This document shows positions 50,531-60,900 of a stretch of DNA of 64,000 bases, piece after piece. Positions within the stretch are counted from its first letter, which is position 1. Each line of letters begins with the position of its first letter. The notes beneath the pieces are model-generated. The model ran no database searches, was not told the origin of the DNA, and saw nothing but the letters and a program-made list of their open reading frames with translations. The stretch comes from Anaerolineales bacterium (GTDB lineage Bacteria; Chloroflexota; Anaerolineae; Anaerolineales; Villigracilaceae): positions 3,711,223 through 3,775,222 of the forward strand of contig JABTTV010000001.1 in assembly GCA_015075725.1 (NCBI GenBank), read 5' to 3'. The position numbers and the translations under genes were made by a program.

Positions 50531-51853
50531 TCAGGCCAGCGGTCCGGTTCTTTCGTTGTAAATGTCCATGATCACCTGCGCCAGTTTCGCAGAATCATGC
50601 CGCCAGGGGTGTGCATTTTCGGCAAGGTCGGTTGCGTACGTGCGTTCGTCCGCAAGGGTTTCTTCATCCAGGCGCACCCAGGCCGAGGTTGGATTCAATA
50701 CCCCTGTGTAATTTGTGTTACACAATATCACGTCGAAGATATCCCCCCCGACGTGACTCTCCAACGCACTGACGTGGTCGTACGCGGTAAACGAGTCGGT
50801 CTCCCCATCCTGTGTGGCAATATTGCAGACATAGATCTTAATTGCGCGGCTGGCACGGATGCCTGAAAGGAGGTCATGAACCAATAGATTTGGCAGCAGG
50901 CTGGTATACAGGCTCCCCGGTCCCACGACAATCACGTCGGCTGATAACAATGCATTGATCACAGGTGGAAATGCGGGGGCGGTATCCGGCTCCAACCAGA
51001 CACGGCGGACGCGCCCGGCCACCGACGGGATCTTACTTTCACCCTCCACACGAACTTCGTGAAGCGTATGAGGCAATTCCAAACTGGCGACGAGTTTCAC
51101 GTCATGGAGGGTGGAGGGTAAAACCCTGCCATTCACAGAAAGGACCCTGCCCGATTCGACAACCGCGCTTTCGAAGCTCCCTGTGATATCCGCCAGAGCC
51201 GTGATAAACAGATTTCCGAACGAATGACCTTCGAGATCCGGCGATCCGCTGAAGCGATAATGAAAAAGCTGGGTCAACATGTCTTCATCGTTGGAAAGAG
51301 CGGAAAGACAATTGCGAATATCCCCGGGCGGAAGAATTCCAAAACTCTCACGCAACCTTCCGGAAGACCCCCCGTCATCCGCAACGGTCACGACCGCAGT
51401 AAGATTACGCGTATGCAGTTTCAATCCGCGCAGGAGAGAGGCGAGTCCATGCCCGCCGCCGATCGCCACAATTCGGGGACCACGGTCACGACGCCGAAAG
51501 TCCACAAGGGTATTGACCACATCAGAATCCTCCCGAAGGAAAGGACGAAGAAGCGAACGGTTCAATTTGTAAATCCCATACAAGATGAAGATCAAACCCA
51601 ATCCGCCAAAAATAGCGGCTCGAAGAATCCGGGGAAGGAACCGCAATGACGCATAAGAGAGGATGGTGAGAAATGCGGGGTCGGAGGAATCTGTCCGGTA
51701 AATATCGATGATGATGACGGCAATGCCCAAACCAATCAGGGTAATTCCGAACATGGTTAAGACCAGCCAACGCTTTACACCCAAACCCGGGCGAAGCCAG
51801 CGGGGCAGGTCGCGGATCAATTCTCCAAGACGGCGAAAAATATAAAAACGCAT
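50531..51853 (-). CDS. yvcK: YvcK/GlmR-like protein with N-terminal membrane helices
   Basis: From ATG 51853 the protein has 440 residues. Two hydrophobic helices (about 30-50 and 68-90) precede a CofD-like fold with IGGGHGLASLLRGLK (about 130-145) and VADDGGSSGRLRESFG, the signature of YvcK/GlmR. These bind UDP-GlcNAc and are needed for growth on gluconeogenic carbon and for cell-wall precursor control in Firmicutes. The upstream frame to 51889 is rejected: a TTGACT/TATTAT promoter lies in it and ends 7 bases before ATG 51853. The gene sits beside sugar-metabolic genes and diverges from the ROK kinase. Confidence 0.85.
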   Translation of the reverse strand: MRFYIFRRLGELIRDLPRWLRPGLGVKRWLVLTMFGITLIGLGIAVIIIDIYRTDSSDPAFLTILSYASLRFLPRILRAAIFGGLGLIFILYGIYKLNRSLLRPFLREDSDVVNTLVDFRRRDRGPRIVAIGGGHGLASLLRGLKLHTRNLTAVVTVADDGGSSGRLRESFGILPPGDIRNCLSALSNDEDMLTQLFHYRFSGSPDLEGHSFGNLFITALADITGSFESAVVESGRVLSVNGRVLPSTLHDVKLVASLELPHTLHEVRVEGESKIPSVAGRVRRVWLEPDTAPAFPPVINALLSADVIVVGPGSLYTSLLPNLLVHDLLSGIRASRAIKIYVCNIATQDGETDSFTAYDHVSALESHVGGDIFDVILCNTNYTGVLNPTSAWVRLDEETLADERTYATDLAENAHPWRHDSAKLAQVIMDIYNERTGPLA

Positions 51854-51860
51854 CGAAGGG

Positions 51861-51889
51861 ATAATAGCAGGGATGGGGGGATGAGTCAA
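51861..51889 (-). promoter_or_regulatory. Promoter of the YvcK-like gene (leaderless)
   Basis: TTGACT (51889-51884) and TATTAT (51866-51861) are 17 bases apart, and the ATG at 51853 follows after 7 bases. It faces the ROK kinase promoter 56 bases away. Confidence 0.7.
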
Positions 51890-51921
51890 ACCAGCCCTGG
51901 AATCTCAAAAATCCATTACGG

Positions 51922-51934
51922 TATAATCATTATC
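51922..51934 (+). promoter_or_regulatory. -10 box of the ROK kinase gene (leaderless)
   Basis: TATAAT at 51922-51927 is 7 bases before ATG 51935. It lies inside the longer open frame that begins at 51881, which rules out that earlier start. Confidence 0.65.
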
Positions 51935-52873
51935 ATGTCCATCGTCATCGCTGTAGATATCGGCGGCACCCAGATGCGCGCAGCCGCTTATATGCAGGAC
52001 CAGTTGAATCCCCTCAAGCAAAAGAAAATTCCCACTCTTGCCACAGAACCCGGCGGACTGGAACGCCTCATCCATGTGATCGAGGATGTATGGCCAGAAT
52101 CTGACACCGTGACAGCCATCGGACTTGGATCGCCCGGTCCGCTTGATCCCCATACCGGCTATCTGCTTGCCCCGCCCAATAACCCGGAATGGCATAATTT
52201 TCCCCTCGCGCCAGAGATCGAGAAACATTTCGGGGTAAAAACCTTTCTCGACAACGATGCGAATCTCGCCGGGCTTGGCGAGTATCGATACGGAGCCGGG
52301 AAGGGACATCATCATGTTTTGTATATCACCGTCAGCACAGGGATCGGCGCGGGAGTTGTAATCGATGACCGCCTCCTGCAGGGATTTCACGGCCTCGCCG
52401 CAGAACTCGGGCATGTCATCGTCGACCCGGATGGACCGCCCTGCTCTTGCGGTTTCAATGGGCACCTCGAGTCATTTTCCTCGGGTCCGGCCATCGTCAA
52501 ATATGTCCTTGCAGAACTGGATTCCGGCTTTAAATCGATCTTGAAGCGGGAAAAATCCCTGAACGCACGTGATGTTGCGGATGCGGCGCTCAAAGGCGAC
52601 GAACTGGCAATCCGCGCCTACCAACGCGCGGGGGAGTATCTTGGAATCGGGGTGGCATCCTTCCTGCATGCGTTCGATCCATCCATCATCATCTTCGGCG
52701 GCGGGGTCTCTCAGGTGGGAGGACTATTGTTCGAGCCGTTCGATGCGAGTTTGAAAAGGCGGGTCTTTCATCCGCGATATCTCGAAGGACTGGCGATCAC
52801 CCAGGCGCAACTTGGCGATGAAGCCGGTCTGCTTGGGGCGCGCGCACTGGCGGAAATGAAAATCGGCATATAA
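51935..52873 (+). CDS. ROK-family sugar kinase (glucokinase-like)
   Basis: The product (312 residues from ATG 51935) has the ATP site VIAVDIGGTQMRAAAY, a substrate region with DNDANLAGLGEYRYGAG, the ROK signature around HVIVDPDGPPCSCGFNGHLE (zinc-type CxCGxxGxxE pattern) and a C-terminal IIFGGGVSQVGGLL. ROK kinases phosphorylate glucose, fructose, ManNAc or GlcNAc. Substrate cannot be fixed from sequence; the YvcK-like gene across the promoter suggests a link to hexose or amino-sugar metabolism. The aminotransferase gene follows after 23 bases. Confidence 0.85.
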   Translation: MSIVIAVDIGGTQMRAAAYMQDQLNPLKQKKIPTLATEPGGLERLIHVIEDVWPESDTVTAIGLGSPGPLDPHTGYLLAPPNNPEWHNFPLAPEIEKHFGVKTFLDNDANLAGLGEYRYGAGKGHHHVLYITVSTGIGAGVVIDDRLLQGFHGLAAELGHVIVDPDGPPCSCGFNGHLESFSSGPAIVKYVLAELDSGFKSILKREKSLNARDVADAALKGDELAIRAYQRAGEYLGIGVASFLHAFDPSIIIFGGGVSQVGGLLFEPFDASLKRRVFHPRYLEGLAITQAQLGDEAGLLGARALAEMKIGI

Positions 52874-52896
52874 CCATTCATCATCAAGGAGCACAA

Positions 52897-54219
52897 ATGA
52901 CCCAAAAGAATCTACCCGGTCCGAAGACCAAGGCAATGATCGAGCGCGACCAGAAGGTGATCTCACCCTCGTATCCGCGAAGCTATCCATTTGCGATGGA
53001 TCACGGGAAAGGAACGGAAGTCTGGGATGTGGACGGAAACCGCTTCCTCGACTTTATGGGCGGCATTGCAGTTGTAGCCACCGGGCACGCGCATCCGAAA
53101 GTCGTCAAGGCGATCCAGGAACAGGCGGAAAAATTCATCCATATCTCGTCGGACTTCTATCATGAGAACTGGATCCGGCTCGGAGAAAAACTGGACGAGA
53201 TCGCACCTTTCAAGGAAGATGCGCTTTCTTTCATGACAAATTCAGGGACCGAAGCGGTGGAAGCAGCAATAAAACTTGCGCGCTATCACACCAAACGATC
53301 AAACTTCATCGGCTTTACAGGAGCATTCCATGGGCGGACAATGGGCGCGGTGACGTTCACCGCCAGCAAGGCAAAGTATCACAGCGGATTCTATCCACTG
53401 ATGAACGGCGTGACCCATGCCCCCTTCCCCAATCCATATCGCCCCATCCTCGAACGCCGCAAAGGAGAGGATTACGGCGAAGCGGTCGTTCGGTACATCG
53501 AAGAGGAGATCATCGCCCAGATCCTTCCCGCCAAGGAAGTCGCGGGCGTTTTAGTCGAGACCATCCAAGGCGAAGGAGGGTATATCGTTCCGCCCGACGG
53601 GTTCTACCCAGCCTTGCGAAAATTCTGCGACAAGCATGGGATTTTGCTCATCCTCGATGAAGTCCAGTCTGGTATGGGACGAACGGGAAAATGGTGGGCG
53701 ATCGAACATTTCGGCGTCGAGCCGGATATCATCACCGCAGCGAAAGGCATTGCCTCTGGTATGCCATTAGGCGCATGCATTGCACGCAAGTCCGTGATGG
53801 ATTGGGAACTCGGCACACACGGCAACACTTACGGAGGAAATCCGATCTCATGCGCGGCCTCGCTTGCAACGATCGATCTGATCGAAAAGGAATATTTGAA
53901 GAACGCAAAGGAAGTCGGCGAATACACCATGGACGCGCTGACCGAGATACAGGCAAGGCATCCGAGCATCGGCGATGTGCGCGGGAAGGGGTTGATGATC
54001 GGCGTGGAATTCGTAAAGAATCGAGAAACTAAAGAACCCGCCAAGAAACTCACCGACCGGGTGGTGGACCTTGCCTTCGAACGAGGGTTATTAACCCTCT
54101 CCTGCGGTCAGAGCGTGATCCGCATCGCACCTCCGCTTTCGATCAGCAAGAGCGAAGCGGACGAGGGGTTGGCAATGTTCGAAGACGCATTGACGCAGGC
54201 GGAGAAGGAATTGAAATAA
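52897..54219 (+). CDS. Class III aminotransferase (acetylornithine/GABA type)
   Basis: A 440-residue PLP enzyme of the class III fold. GFTGAFHGRTMGAVTFTASK (about 147-166) is typical, LILDEVQSGMGRTGKWWA carries the PLP-binding Asp and the following AAKGIASGMPLGACIARKS has the Schiff-base Lys. The family includes acetylornithine, ornithine, 4-aminobutyrate and beta-alanine aminotransferases; I cannot choose between them. The ATG has AAGGAG about 7 bases upstream. It probably shares a transcript with the ROK kinase. Confidence 0.88.
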   Translation: MTQKNLPGPKTKAMIERDQKVISPSYPRSYPFAMDHGKGTEVWDVDGNRFLDFMGGIAVVATGHAHPKVVKAIQEQAEKFIHISSDFYHENWIRLGEKLDEIAPFKEDALSFMTNSGTEAVEAAIKLARYHTKRSNFIGFTGAFHGRTMGAVTFTASKAKYHSGFYPLMNGVTHAPFPNPYRPILERRKGEDYGEAVVRYIEEEIIAQILPAKEVAGVLVETIQGEGGYIVPPDGFYPALRKFCDKHGILLILDEVQSGMGRTGKWWAIEHFGVEPDIITAAKGIASGMPLGACIARKSVMDWELGTHGNTYGGNPISCAASLATIDLIEKEYLKNAKEVGEYTMDALTEIQARHPSIGDVRGKGLMIGVEFVKNRETKEPAKKLTDRVVDLAFERGLLTLSCGQSVIRIAPPLSISKSEADEGLAMFEDALTQAEKELK

Positions 54220-54248
54220 GCGACCGACAATTTGCGATTGACAAATGA

Positions 54249-54284
54249 AAAGACCTTCGATTTTCAAATTCGAAGGTCTTTTTT
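54249..54284 (+). terminator. Intrinsic terminator after the aminotransferase gene
   Basis: A perfect 12-base stem (54249-54260 with 54270-54281) and a T tract lie about 30 bases after the stop codon. Confidence 0.92.
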
Positions 54285-54417
54285 GTCATTCCTCCGGTTC
54301 GCTCCTTACACGATTGTCGTCACCGATGACGATGTTCGAACCGGTGTCATCACCGTGAATATGGATTTCGGTTTTTGATGCATGGAAAGAAGTCGGTTAT
54401 CTGCGCGGCGCAGGTTT

Positions 54418-54891
54418 TTACTTCTTCGTGTACGGCGCGGGGGAATCATCGTCGGAGAGCATGGCGGCATTTACCTTTTCAGCCCGCAAGTTGAGGCTTT
54501 TCACAAGTTTCCTCATTCCGGTTTCCGTGAACAAATCAACCGACTGGTATTCGCGCAGGCTATACGGCAGTTCGACCTCCTCGAGACGTGCCGGGATGAG
54601 GAAAATCTCACCGGGAGGAATCTCGAGTGCCCGGTCGAGCGCGAGGCGCATTTCCTTTTGTACGTATCCTTCCCGGCTCACGGAATGCTTCGAGAGGCAG
54701 AGCAGGACAAGGTCAGTTTCATCCAATGCCCGTGCAATTTCCATCTTCCAATCCTGCCCGGGCAAAAGGTTTTCGGTATCGAGCCAGGGTTCCGCTCCCT
54801 TTGAAACAAGATAAGAATGCAGTTTCTGCGCCTTTGGGCGGTCCGCAGAAGCATAGCTGATGAAGATTTTCAACGAGGGACTGTATGCCAT
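54418..54891 (-). CDS. Stand-alone TIR-domain protein
   Basis: The 157-residue protein is a single TIR domain: LKIFISYASADRPKAQKLH at the N-terminus, then GAEPWLDTENLLPGQDW, IARALDETDLVLLCLSKHS and YVQKEMRLALDRAL, where the Glu of YVQKE fits the catalytic position of NAD-cleaving TIRs. The last about 25 residues are low complexity. There is no sensor domain; bacterial TIRs act as NADases or produce signals in anti-phage systems, and others are scaffolds. It is transcribed from its own leaderless promoter. The next gene upstream on the strand is the giant surface protein; no partner (SIR2, ThsA-like, STING) is nearby. Confidence 0.8.
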   Translation of the reverse strand: MAYSPSLKIFISYASADRPKAQKLHSYLVSKGAEPWLDTENLLPGQDWKMEIARALDETDLVLLCLSKHSVSREGYVQKEMRLALDRALEIPPGEIFLIPARLEEVELPYSLREYQSVDLFTETGMRKLVKSLNLRAEKVNAAMLSDDDSPAPYTKK

Positions 54892-54897
54892 TTGTTG

Positions 54898-54903
54898 ATT
54901 ATA
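54898..54903 (-). promoter_or_regulatory. -10 box of the TIR gene (leaderless)
   Basis: TATAAT on the minus strand ends 6 bases before ATG 54891. No ribosome site is present, so the message is probably leaderless. Confidence 0.62.
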
Positions 54904-54956
54904 CGGTTTGAATCTAAAAGCGGCGCCTCGCGACGCCGCCTTTTGTTGATTCTACG

Positions 54957-57900
54957 TTAGCGGGTTTTACTACTGCCGATGCTTGAAGCGTTCTCCTCCG
55001 CGCCGACCAGCACCGCGCGTATCGCGATGCGTTTGCCGTATTCACCGGTGGATTCATTGTAGGTCGCGCAAGTGATCAATGTCAGCCACGGTTCATCTTC
55101 GTGCTGCAGGACGCTCTTATTCGTCGGGCTTACGGTCCGGTTCTGGCGTACTTCGTATTCGTAGGAGACACCATAGGCATGGACGATGATCCGGTCGCCC
55201 CATTTCAATTCTCCGAGCGAGGCGAATGGTCCGTCCTCACCGTTCGGCAGGGTTACATGACTTGTCAGAACACTGTTACCCGACCAACTGGGGAATGCCG
55301 TGCCTTCTAACCAGCCTGCTTCGTTCCACAGCCAGGTGACATCCCATTTATCGTCAAGCAACGGCACACCGACTATCGGCATCTTTACCCCAAGGCGCGG
55401 AATTTCGAGCCAGACCTCGGCGGCACGGTAGGCTTTTTCTGCAGGCTGTTTTTGGAGGAGGGTAACCACGCCCGGAGCGAAGCCTGTATCCGGCAGTTTG
55501 TCTGGCAGGTCTGAGTCCGAAACTTTCCGACCTCCCCCGCCAGCGCCTGTTCCACCCTGATTGATTACAACACTGGCGGAAACGCCGTAGACATCCACAT
55601 CGTCGAGTGGGTCGTACCATCTCTCCGTGGACCTCGCATTGTGAACGCTGAGTTGGACAGGCAGGCCGTTTGGCTGCGGATCAATCGGCAGGGATGTCCA
55701 GGCGACATTTGCTGTATTCGTGGCAGGGGAAGCCACAAGCCGGGCATTGAAGGTGATGGTGGCGGTTGACCCAAGCGGGAAAACGTCCCATTGAAAGACC
55801 AGGTTGGACGTTCCAGCCGGACAATAGGCAGGCGCAGGCGGGGTTGTTGGCGCGAGGCCGGCGTATACCACGGTGCACGGTATGTATTCCAATTCCGGCG
55901 GCAGGATGTCCGTCAGCACGACATCAAAGGCATCGGTTGAACTGATCGCTGAATGATTAACAGTAATCGAAAATTGAATCGGCGTACCGATCGGCACCCC
56001 GCTGGATGGAATCGCCGATTTATTTATGGCAAGGTCCGGTTCGATAACCTCCACATCCGGCGCGCTGGTTGTGAACGAACCACCGGTGAAAGCCCAGGTT
56101 ACATTGTTGTTCAAGGTCACGCCGTCCTGGTTCTCGATGACATCCAGGACAATGGCGCGGTACCGAATCAGCAGGGTCGTAGCCGATGTTTGGGTAGGGA
56201 TATTCCCGACAGTAAAGACCACCTGTCTGCCCGGATTCGCCGGATTGGCGGGCGAATCGCCAGGATTTGTGATTGAGGAAACCACCGGCTGGGCTGGGGG
56301 CGTCGGCGGAGGAGGCGGACAGATCGTCGCCGTTTGATCAACGCCAGCCACTTCCACAAACAAACAATCCACAAAGGCAAGTCCCTTATCCATCTGGTCG
56401 GTAACGGTGACATTATCCAACGGTGTTCCTATCGGCAGGTTGACGAGAATCTCATAAGTCAGGATCTCCCCAATCGCAACTTGCGGGTCCGTGGTGAATG
56501 TTTCATTGGTCCCTGTGAGGGTCTTGGTGAAAGAGCCGCTGTTGCCGATGAATCCAAAATCCACGGTGGGATTGGACGTCGTTCCTGAAGCATTGTTCAC
56601 CGTGTTATTGTTCGCCGCACCAACGCTGCCGGGCGTGAGAGTGACGGGGTTGCTGGATACCTGGCCCACGCCACCACCGATACCGTTATCGTTATTATTG
56701 ATGTTATCGTTCGGATTGGTCGTATCGCCTGAATTGGCCGTATCCACCGTACTGGTATAACCAACGGGAGGCGTGACCCGCACTATGTAATCGCCCTGCG
56801 GCAGGCCGCTGAATTGATACGTTCCTCCGGCTCCAGTCGTCACGCCGCCGGGGCCATCATCACTCGTTCCCAAAATGCCATCCGGACCAGTCTCCATCTC
56901 TGTGCCGTCGCTGGAATACAACTGAACCGTCGCTCCGGCTAGCGGCGTATCGCCCGCATCGTAAGTCCCATTGCGATTAACATCCACGAAGACCTGGTCG
57001 CCCAGCTGCTGGCGGTAAAAACCGAAGTCCACGGTCATGTTGGCGCGGCCATCTGCCGCGCCCTGCCCGCCAGAGAGATCCGTTTCGTTGAGCGGTTCGT
57101 CTGCAAGAGGTCCGAGGGTCACCGCGGCGGCGGCAACGTAACCGACGGAGGTTCCGCTAATGGATGAAATCCCGTTATCGTCGCTATCTGTCGGGGTTGT
57201 ATCCGGATCGTTGGCGGTCGAATCGCTGATCGCGCCAGAGGTGTTGATGGTGGTTCCGCTGCTCCAATACCCTGCAAGCGGATCCGAGGCGACGGTATCG
57301 CCTCCACCCACATCGCGGAAGTTATCAGCCGGGATGACAACGACATAATTGCCTGCAGGCAGGTTGTCGAAGCGATAATATCCTCCGGCATCGGTCGTAT
57401 CGAAGGAAAGGAAGGTATCGCCAGCTCCAAATACGCCATCGCCATTATCCTGGTATAACTCGACGCGAACGCCGGAGATGCCCGATTCTGTACCGAAGTC
57501 GATCTGCCCGTTGTTGTTGGTATCGAACCAGACACGGTTGCCGAGGCTGAAACTGGTCGTTGTGAAGCCAAAATCCACGGTCGGGTCGAGGGTGGTGCCG
57601 CTGGATTGATTTACAACATTGTTCGCCGCACCGGGGCTTCCTCCCGTCCCCTGCCCGGGTGTCAATGTCACCACGCCGCTGCTGACCTGACCCGTGCCTG
57701 TCCCTGCGCCATTATCATTGTTATCTGTGTTGGTGTCCGGGTCGGTGGTATCGGCGGGTGAAGAGGTATCCACCGTGCTGGCATAACCGGCAGGAGGCGT
57801 AACGCGCACAATGTAATCGCCTTCCGGTAAACCGGCAAACTGATATGTTCCAGGCGCGCCAGTCAGCACGCCGCCTGTGCCGTCATCGCCAGTAGCGGGT

Positions 57901-60900
57901 ATCCCATCAGGTCCAAATCCATCATCGCCGGTTCCACGGATGCCGTCGGCGCCGGTGATGATCTCGGTCCCATCACTGGAAAAAAGTTGAACCAATGCGC
58001 CGGACAAGGGCGAATCGGTTCCGGCATCGTAATCGCCATCTCCATTTATATCCACAAAGACCAGATCGCCGAGCGTTTGCCGATAGAATCCGAAGTCCAC
58101 GGTCATGTTAGCGTTGCCATCCGGAGCGCCCTGTCCACCGGAAAGATCGGTCTCACCAACAGGCTCGGTGCCATCCGGTCCCAACGTCACGACAGCCGAT
58201 TGAACATAATTGGTCGAATTGCCGCTCAGGTTTGTGATGCCATTCTCGTCGCTGTCGTCTGCATCGGTATCAGGATCGTTCGAGGTCGAATCGCTAGGGA
58301 TTCCAGAAGCATTGATCGTGGTGCCGCTGCTCCAATAGCCAACGAGGGCATCGGTTGTGCCACCAACCGTGAAGTTATCGTTCGGGATGCGCACGATGTA
58401 ATCCCCGGCCGGAAGGTTATCGAAGCGGTAATAGCCGTTGGCATTCGTAAGAACGCCCCCAGGACCATCATCACCTGTGCCCAGGATGCCATCGGGTCCA
58501 ACCGGGATCTCTGCGCCGGCCGCGTTGAACAACTGCACCCGGACATTGGAGATGCCCTGTTCCGTGCCGAAATCAATCTGGCCGTTATTATTTGTGTCGT
58601 ACCACACCCGGTTGCCGAGGCTGTAGTTCGAGGCGACCGTCAATGTGGCGTTTGCCGGGTTGTTATTCGTGATGCCGCCATCAGCCGTCAGTCTTCCTGC
58701 AGGTATGGTATTTATGTAGACTCCAGGCCGTGTGCTGATGACATCAACCCTAATGAGGCATGAATCGCCCGGGTTTCCAAGCGCTGTCAAACCACCGCCA
58801 GTCAGTTGAACGGTTTGCGACCCGGGAAGGGCAGTCAGCAGACCTCCGCAATCGGTGAAAGCGTTCGATGGGTTGGCAACTTCCAACCCATCCGGCAGAG
58901 TTCCAGGAAGGTTATCAACCAACCCCATATTTACGACCGGCACATTGCCGGTATTCGCTATCGTGATCGTCAACACCGATGCCTGGTTGGTCAAAACCTG
59001 CGCAGGATTGAAGGTCTTACTGACGCTGACGCCCGGCAAATTCGTTAAAGACGCTTCTGTCGGGTCCGGATTGCTGACGCCATTGAACGTAGTGACAGCA
59101 CCGGCTGGAATTCGATTGGTCAGGTTGCCATTGACATTCATAACCACCCGCAGCGTAAGCGTGCAGGACGTATTCGCCAACAGAGAACCGCCTGTAAAAG
59201 TGAAGGAGGTATCGCCGGGATTTCCGGTCAGCACCCCACCGCAGGTCCCCACGTCGAAATTGACCGGGTTGGCTAGCTGAATTCCAACACCAAGCAAGGT
59301 CATGTCGTCTGTAAACGTAATGCCAGTCAGGGCAGTGTTAAGATTTGGATTGATCAACTGCACACTCATGGTCGAAAATGCACCGCCATAGACCAGGACC
59401 GGGTTAAACCCCTTGACCACACCGATACTTAAACTTTGGATGTTCAATGTCGCCTGCGCCTGCCCGAAGGGAGAGATCGCCGTCCCAGTACTTTGGACGA
59501 TGCCGTTTACATTTGCGACAGGGATCGTGTTCGTTTGTGTGCTGGGATCTACCGGCGTGCTATCGAGGCCGACAACATCCACGGAGATCGTACACAGCCC
59601 GGGCACTCCGGCAACCTGGGCGGGTATCGTGCCGCCCGTGATGCTGATCAAATTGGAACCTGCCACAGCTGATGGAGTTCCTCCGCAAGTATTAACGATA
59701 TTCGGAACCGCCGCCACGCGAATCCCGTCGGTCGGCGAGCCGGGGAGATTATCGGTCATCGATAAATTTACAATGGGTGAACTCGTCGTATTTTGCAAAG
59801 TGATCGTCAATGTGGAGCGCCCGCCAGCCTGCACATGCGTGGGATAAAACGCCTTGCTCATGGTCAGGCTGGTCACACGAATAGTATCAACCGCAGGATT
59901 AAGATTGGATCGCCCTTCGGTGGTTACGACAGTATTGGCAGGGATGGTATTGGTATACAGATTCGGTATTGTTGAAGTCACCCTGACATCAATATTGCAA
60001 CCAACGCCTGCCGCAAGCACATCCGCAGGAGTATTTGTAAAAGTGATGACATTCGTCCCGGCAACGGCTGTGATCGTTCCGCCAGGACAATCATCTGTAG
60101 GGGCAAGCGCTGGTGGATACGGCGCGATAACAAGACCAGCGGGAAGGGTGTCAGTAACGTTTATCCCCGAGATGGATGTATCAGCAGGGGCAGTAATCGT
60201 GATACGCAGCCGGCTAAATTGCCCAGGTGCAATCGGATCTGTCTGGAAGGTTTTGGTTAACCCTACAGGCAGGGAACTAGAATTAACAACCACCAGGTCG
60301 GGGTTTGTTCTGAAGAGAGCATGTCCAACTCCCTGAGCATTGGTAATCGTATTAGCCAGAACAGCATTATCGTATGTTCCAGCGGTATTGCTCGTAACAT
60401 TAAAAACAACCGTACAGTTTCCATTGGCCGGAATCGTCCCCCCGATCAGGGTAACGGAAGTAGTTGTGTTCGTAATGGTTCCGCCACATTGTGGGCTGGA
60501 GGGTGTTCCAGAGACCGTTAGGTTAGGGGGCAAGTTATCCGTAAAATTGACCCCTGTCAGGGCAGTGCTACTCGCATTATTCAATGTAATCGTCACGGTA
60601 CTCGTACCGCCTACAACAATACTGAGGGGCGAATAAGCCTTCGTGCCGGTCAGGGCACGGTTTACTGTAAGATTGGCGGTTGCCGGCAGGAAGTTTGTAA
60701 CCGGTTGGTCTGCGGTCAATACGTTCGCTGGTATGGTATTGGTGACCGTACCACCGGTACTGTTCAAGGGCGTTTGTACGGGAATCGAAAAGACACAGGT
60801 GCCGCGAGGGGTTGGGGGAGTGGCGCTGGCGGGAATGCTGCCGCCGGAAAGTTGAATCAGGGTCCCTCCGAGAGGGGCATTTATAGTAGTAAATCCGCAG

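Noticed and set aside
54282..54378. Open fragment ending in a VNMDFGF-like sequence, reminiscent of the end of an SdrD-type domain
   Set aside because: Only about 26 codons after a terminator, no start codon and no second conserved segment. It might be a surface-protein remnant, but the evidence is too thin.
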